Shown piece after piece: positions 6,375-8,824 of a DNA stretch of 8,824 nucleotides. The DNA lies in assembly GCA_964427955.1 (NCBI GenBank), contig CAYRWY010000240.1, forward strand, positions 1 to 8,824, written 5' to 3'. Each line of letters starts with the position of its first letter. Position 1 is the first letter of the stretch. A model generated the notes under the pieces. That model did no database searches. It saw only the letters and a program-made list of their open reading frames with translations, and was not told where the DNA came from. The stretch is from JACRBK01 sp964427955 (lineage in GTDB: Bacteria > Chloroflexota > Anaerolineae > Aggregatilineales > Aggregatilineaceae). The position numbers were made by a program, and so were the translations under genes.

Positions 6375-6521
6375 AGTTTTTAGTGATTAGTTGTTAGTTT
6401 TTAGTCGCCCTGGGCAGGGCTTGCCCTGCCCCTACGATTACGCCATGTTTGATTGTGTTCTCTATTAGTTTGGGGCGCTCGTCGTTTTTGACTAAAAACT
6501 AATCACTAACAACTAAGAACT
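6375..6521. repeat. AT-rich 147-bp inverted-repeat element between ftsQ and ftsA
   Basis: The 32-base left arm (6375-6406) and the reverse complement of the right arm (6490-6521) match at 27 of 32 positions. Each arm is made of four TTAGT (or ACTAA) cores spaced 7-8 bases apart. Four of the five mismatches arise because the GTGATTA and GTTGTTA units are in swapped order in the two arms. The AT-rich arms contrast sharply with the GC-rich genes. Similarity may continue outward for about 11 bases (GAGGCAGAGAA at 6365-6375 against the complement of 6524-6534), which would reach the ftsQ stop codon. The element fills most of the 198-bp gap and looks like a small non-autonomous mobile repeat. Confidence 0.7.
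6412..6435. repeat. GTAGGGGC-type hairpin repeat, copy 3 (inverse orientation)
   Basis: GGGCAGGGC (6412-6420) and GCCCTGCCC (6423-6431) form a perfect 9-bp stem with a TT loop. The unit ends GCCCCTAC (complement of GTAGGGGC) at 6428-6435. It is nested inside the AT-rich inverted-repeat element. Confidence 0.65.
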
Positions 6522-6564
6522 GTTTCCTGTCTCCTGGCATCTATGACAGACGGGCAAGCGGCTT

Positions 6565-7824
6565 ATGGGCGAATTGGTGGTAGGGATCGACATCGGCACG
6601 ACCAAGATTTGCACTATCGTGGGCGAAGTGCGCGATAGTGACGTCTACGTGCTGGGCGTGGGGATTGAGCCATCACACGGGATGCGCAAGGGGATCGTCA
6701 CCGATGTCAGCACGTTGACGGCGGCGATTTCGTCGTCAGTGCACAAGGCGGAGAAAAGCTCCGGGTACGAGATCGGGCGCGCGTTCGTCTCGATTGCGGG
6801 CGGGCACATCGAGTCGATCAACAGCAAGGGCGCGGTAGGGATCTCCAATTCGCGCGGCGTGCAGTTGAACGACCTGGAACGCGCGATGGATGCCGCCAAG
6901 GCGATCACGCTGCCGCACGGGCGTGAAGTGCTGCACGTGATTCCGCGCAACTACAGCCTGGACGGCCAGACCGGCCTGCGCAGCCCGTTGGGGATGCTGG
7001 GCTTCCGGCTGGAAGTCGAGGCGCACATCATCACGGCGGCGACGCAAAATATCCAGAACCTGGAAAAATGCGTGGTCGATGCTGGAGTCTTCGTGGATCG
7101 TTTCATCCTCAACCCGCTGGCGTCCGGCGACGTGGTGCTCACCCGTGACGAACGCGAAGCCGGGGTGATGGTGGTGGACATCGGCGGCGGGACCACCGAC
7201 CTGGCGATGTTCATCGACGGCTCGGTGTGGCATACCGCCGTGATCGCCGTGGGCGGCCAGCACGTGACCAACGACATCGCGCATGGGCTGCACCTGCCGT
7301 TCGACCTGGCCGAAGCGGTCAAGCTCAAGTACGGCCACGCCGATCCCAAAGCCGTCAGCCCGCTGGAAGCCTTCCCGATCCAGCCGTTTGGGGAGGAACT
7401 GCCCAGCAAGGTCCAGCGCACCGACCTGGCGCTGATCGTCCACGCCCGCGCGGCGGAAATCTTCGAGCTGATTCTCAAGGAAGCTAAACGCAGCGGTTAC
7501 GATGGCCTGCTGAAAGCCGGGATCGTGCTGACCGGCGGCAGCAGTCTGCTCCCCGGCCTCAAGACGGTAGCGGGCGAAGTGCTCAAAATGCCGATCCGTG
7601 TCGCGCAGCCTGAGAACGTCACCGGCATGAGCGATACGCTCAAAAACCCGTCATACAGTACCAGCGTGGGATTGCTAAAACTGGGTCTGATCATGGATCT
7701 TGAAGATGATCGACGTGCGGCGCTGCATCAGGCGCCGGGCGGCAAGAATCCGGGCGTGAAACTGGGCAAAATCTTCAAGGGCATGTTGGGACGCTTGCTG
7801 CCCGGCGAAGAGGCAGAAGAATAG
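6565..7824 (+). CDS. ftsA: Cell division protein FtsA (actin-like FtsZ membrane anchor)
   Basis: FtsA is an actin-fold ATPase that tethers FtsZ filaments to the inner face of the membrane and recruits later divisome proteins. At 419 residues it has the usual length. Seen motifs: VVGIDIGTTKICTIVGE (5-21), the phosphate-1 loop; the 1C (SHS2) domain around 78-155, including SIAGGHIESINSKG; VMVVDIGGGTTDLAMF (201-216), phosphate-2; the adenosine motif GIVLTGGSSLLPG (319-331); and a C-terminal amphipathic stretch VKLGKIFKGMLGRLL (398-412), the expected membrane-targeting helix, followed by an acidic tail. The ATG at 6565 is the only start that gives the conserved N-terminus; an ATG at 6543 is in another frame. 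No convincing Shine-Dalgarno site precedes it. It lies 198 bases after ftsQ and 209 before ftsZ. Confidence 0.97.
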   Translation: MGELVVGIDIGTTKICTIVGEVRDSDVYVLGVGIEPSHGMRKGIVTDVSTLTAAISSSVHKAEKSSGYEIGRAFVSIAGGHIESINSKGAVGISNSRGVQLNDLERAMDAAKAITLPHGREVLHVIPRNYSLDGQTGLRSPLGMLGFRLEVEAHIITAATQNIQNLEKCVVDAGVFVDRFILNPLASGDVVLTRDEREAGVMVVDIGGGTTDLAMFIDGSVWHTAVIAVGGQHVTNDIAHGLHLPFDLAEAVKLKYGHADPKAVSPLEAFPIQPFGEELPSKVQRTDLALIVHARAAEIFELILKEAKRSGYDGLLKAGIVLTGGSSLLPGLKTVAGEVLKMPIRVAQPENVTGMSDTLKNPSYSTSVGLLKLGLIMDLEDDRRAALHQAPGGKNPGVKLGKIFKGMLGRLLPGEEAEE

Positions 7825-7825
7825 C

Positions 7826-7854
7826 GGACTTCGGTCCTGCATCTCGGTACGAGA
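7826..7854 (+). other. Two small hairpins just after the ftsA stop
   Basis: GGAC-TTCG-GTCC (7826-7837) begins two bases after the ftsA stop codon and has a stable-type TTCG loop on a 4-bp stem. TCTCG-GTA-CGAGA (7842-7854) follows. Neither is followed by a T-run, so they are weak candidates for a terminator; protection of the ftsA 3' end or partial transcription stop are alternatives. Confidence 0.35.
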
Positions 7855-7910
7855 ATTCAAACTTTGGGAAATTTGCACACAGACGAATTTTCCTGGTTTG
7901 AAAAATGTCG

Positions 7911-7916
7911 TACAAT
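7911..7916 (+). promoter_or_regulatory. Possible -10 box of an ftsZ promoter
   Basis: TACAAT lies in an AT-rich stretch 118 bases before the ftsZ ATG and is identical to the box before ftsQ. The sequence 17 bases upstream (TTTTCC, 7888-7893) is a poor -35. A transcript from here would carry a leader of roughly 110 bases. Confidence 0.4.
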
Positions 7917-7960
7917 GAGCAGAATAAAAATGTTTATCGTGATATGAGTTAAACGCTAAC

Positions 7961-7998
7961 GCCTGGTAGGGGCAGGCCAAAGGTAGGACCGGCCAGGC
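7961..7998. repeat. Partial GTAGGGGC-type repeat with alternative stems in the ftsZ leader
   Basis: GTAGGGGC occurs at 7966-7973. GCCTG (7961-7965) can pair with CAGGC (7973-7977). The overlapping GCCTGG (7961-7966) can instead pair with CCAGGC (7993-7998), so the two stems exclude each other. The inverse end GCCCCTAC is absent, so this is a degenerate or half copy. Confidence 0.4.
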
Positions 7999-8022
7999 CG
8001 CGTTGTGAAGGTTTCGTTTATC

Positions 8023-8028
8023 AGGAGG
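8023..8028 (+). promoter_or_regulatory. Strong Shine-Dalgarno site of ftsZ
   Basis: AGGAGG (within AGGAGGG) lies 5 bases before the ATG at 8034. It is the strongest ribosome binding site in the window and fixes the ftsZ start. ftsQ and ftsA have no comparable site. Confidence 0.9.
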
Positions 8029-8033
8029 GTATC

Positions 8034-8824
8034 ATGTCGGATCCGTTGCCCATGGGGGAGAATTTCGCAACCATCAAAGTGGTTGGGGTAGGCGGTGGCG
8101 GCGGTAACGCTATCAACCGCATGATTGAAGAGGGGTTGGGGGGAGTTGAATTTATCTCCATCAATACCGATGCCCAGGCCCTGCTCTTGAGCAAGGCCAA
8201 GACCCGCGTACGCGTGGGCGACAAGCTCACCCGCGGGCTGGGGGCAGGCGGTAATCCCGAAATTGGACGCAAGGCCGCCGAAGAAAGCGCCGACGAGCTG
8301 TACGAAGTGCTGCGCGGCGCGGACATGGTCTTCATCACCTGCGGCATGGGGGGCGGCACCGGCACCGGCGGCGCGCCCATCGTCGCGCAGGTGGCGAAAG
8401 AACTCGGCGCGCTGACCATTGGCGTCGTGACCAAGCCCTTTACCTTTGAGGGATCGCGCCGCATCCAGTCGGCGGAAGCGGGGATCGAGGCGCTCAAGAG
8501 CCAGGTCGATACCCTGATCGTGATCCCGAATGATCGTCTGCTCCAAATTGTGGACAAGCGGGCCAGCTTGCAGCAGGCGTTCGGCATGGCCGACGACGTG
8601 CTGCGCCAGGGTATTCAGGGCATCTCGGAACTGATCACGGTGCCCGGCCTGATCAACCTGGACTTCGCCGACGTGCGCACGATCATGGCCGAGGGCGGCG
8701 CGGCCCTGATGGCGGTCGGTCGCGCCAACGGCGAGGATCGCGCCCGCAAGGCTGCCGAAGCGGCCGTCAGCAGCGATCTGCTGGACGTCACCATCGACGG
8801 CGCGCGCGGCATCCTGTTCAACGT
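8034..8824 (+). CDS. ftsZ: Cell division protein FtsZ (3' partial)
   Basis: FtsZ is the tubulin-like GTPase that assembles the cytokinetic ring. The frame is open to the window edge, giving 263 complete codons; full FtsZ is usually 350-400 or more residues, so the end of the C-terminal GTPase-activating domain, the linker and the tail peptide that binds FtsA are missing. Seen motifs: IKVVGVGGGGGNAINRM (14-30); SINTDAQAL (42-50); the tubulin signature GGGTGTGGAPIVA (106-118); VVTKPFTFEG (131-140); IPNDRLL (164-170); and the T7 loop NLDFADV (208-214), whose Asp210 and Asp213 are the catalytic acids that complete the GTPase site of the neighbouring subunit. The start has a near-perfect Shine-Dalgarno site. 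The gene follows ftsA after a 209-bp leader with a possible promoter of its own. Confidence 0.98.
   Translation, partial: MSDPLPMGENFATIKVVGVGGGGGNAINRMIEEGLGGVEFISINTDAQALLLSKAKTRVRVGDKLTRGLGAGGNPEIGRKAAEESADELYEVLRGADMVFITCGMGGGTGTGGAPIVAQVAKELGALTIGVVTKPFTFEGSRRIQSAEAGIEALKSQVDTLIVIPNDRLLQIVDKRASLQQAFGMADDVLRQGIQGISELITVPGLINLDFADVRTIMAEGGAALMAVGRANGEDRARKAAEAAVSSDLLDVTIDGARGILFN

Noticed and set aside
6375..6521. CRISPR-like array suggested by regularly spaced TTAGT/ACTAA units
   Set aside because: The units are only 5 bases long and spaced 7-8 bases apart, form two inverted arms, and there are no spacers or cas genes.
6543..6564. ATG at 6543 as the ftsA start
   Set aside because: It is out of frame with ftsA; the conserved N-terminus begins at the ATG at 6565.

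Overview
The window is a stretch of the division and cell wall (dcw) gene cluster of a GC-rich bacterium. All seven protein genes lie on the + strand: murC (5' end cut off), murB, a creatininase-family amidohydrolase, a large WD40-repeat protein, ftsQ, ftsA and ftsZ (3' end cut off). No RNA gene, CRISPR array, transposase or prophage gene is visible. The source looks like a member of the Chloroflexota, perhaps Anaerolineae. This is an inference from the murC-murB-ftsQ-ftsA-ftsZ order with a complete FtsQ/FtsA/FtsZ set, the bacterial WD40 protein with 'WSPDG/FSPDG' blades, and GTAGGGGC-type hairpin repeats between genes. I could not test it by a search.

Region 1 (1-4728) is a tightly packed unit. 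murC and murB overlap by 4 bases (ATGA), the creatininase-family gene starts 4 bases after murB, and the WD40 gene follows after 49 bases. These four are probably co-transcribed. MurC and MurB make the cytoplasmic precursor UDP-MurNAc-L-Ala. The next two genes occupy the place where many dcw clusters carry ddl (D-Ala-D-Ala ligase), and neither has an obvious wall-synthesis role.

Region 2 (4729-5412) is 684 bases without a credible gene. Its first 400 bases are a nest of GC-rich inverted repeats. Its last 130 bases look like the ftsQ control region, with promoter-like hexamers and a hairpin just before ftsQ.

Region 3 (5413-8824) holds the division genes. ftsQ encodes a single-pass membrane protein with a POTRA domain, ftsA the actin-like membrane tether, and ftsZ the tubulin-like ring protein. 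They are not packed: 198 bases separate ftsQ from ftsA and 209 separate ftsA from ftsZ. The first gap is filled by a 147-bp AT-rich inverted-repeat element with a GC-rich hairpin inside it. The second carries a promoter-like box, possible alternative hairpins and a strong ftsZ ribosome binding site. ftsQ and ftsA lack a clear Shine-Dalgarno sequence while ftsZ has a near-perfect one, consistent with FtsZ being made in excess.

The core genes are conventional. The most unusual points are the creatininase plus 14-blade WD40 pair inside the wall operon, the split of the fts genes by repeat elements, and the swapped-heptamer inverted repeat between ftsQ and ftsA.
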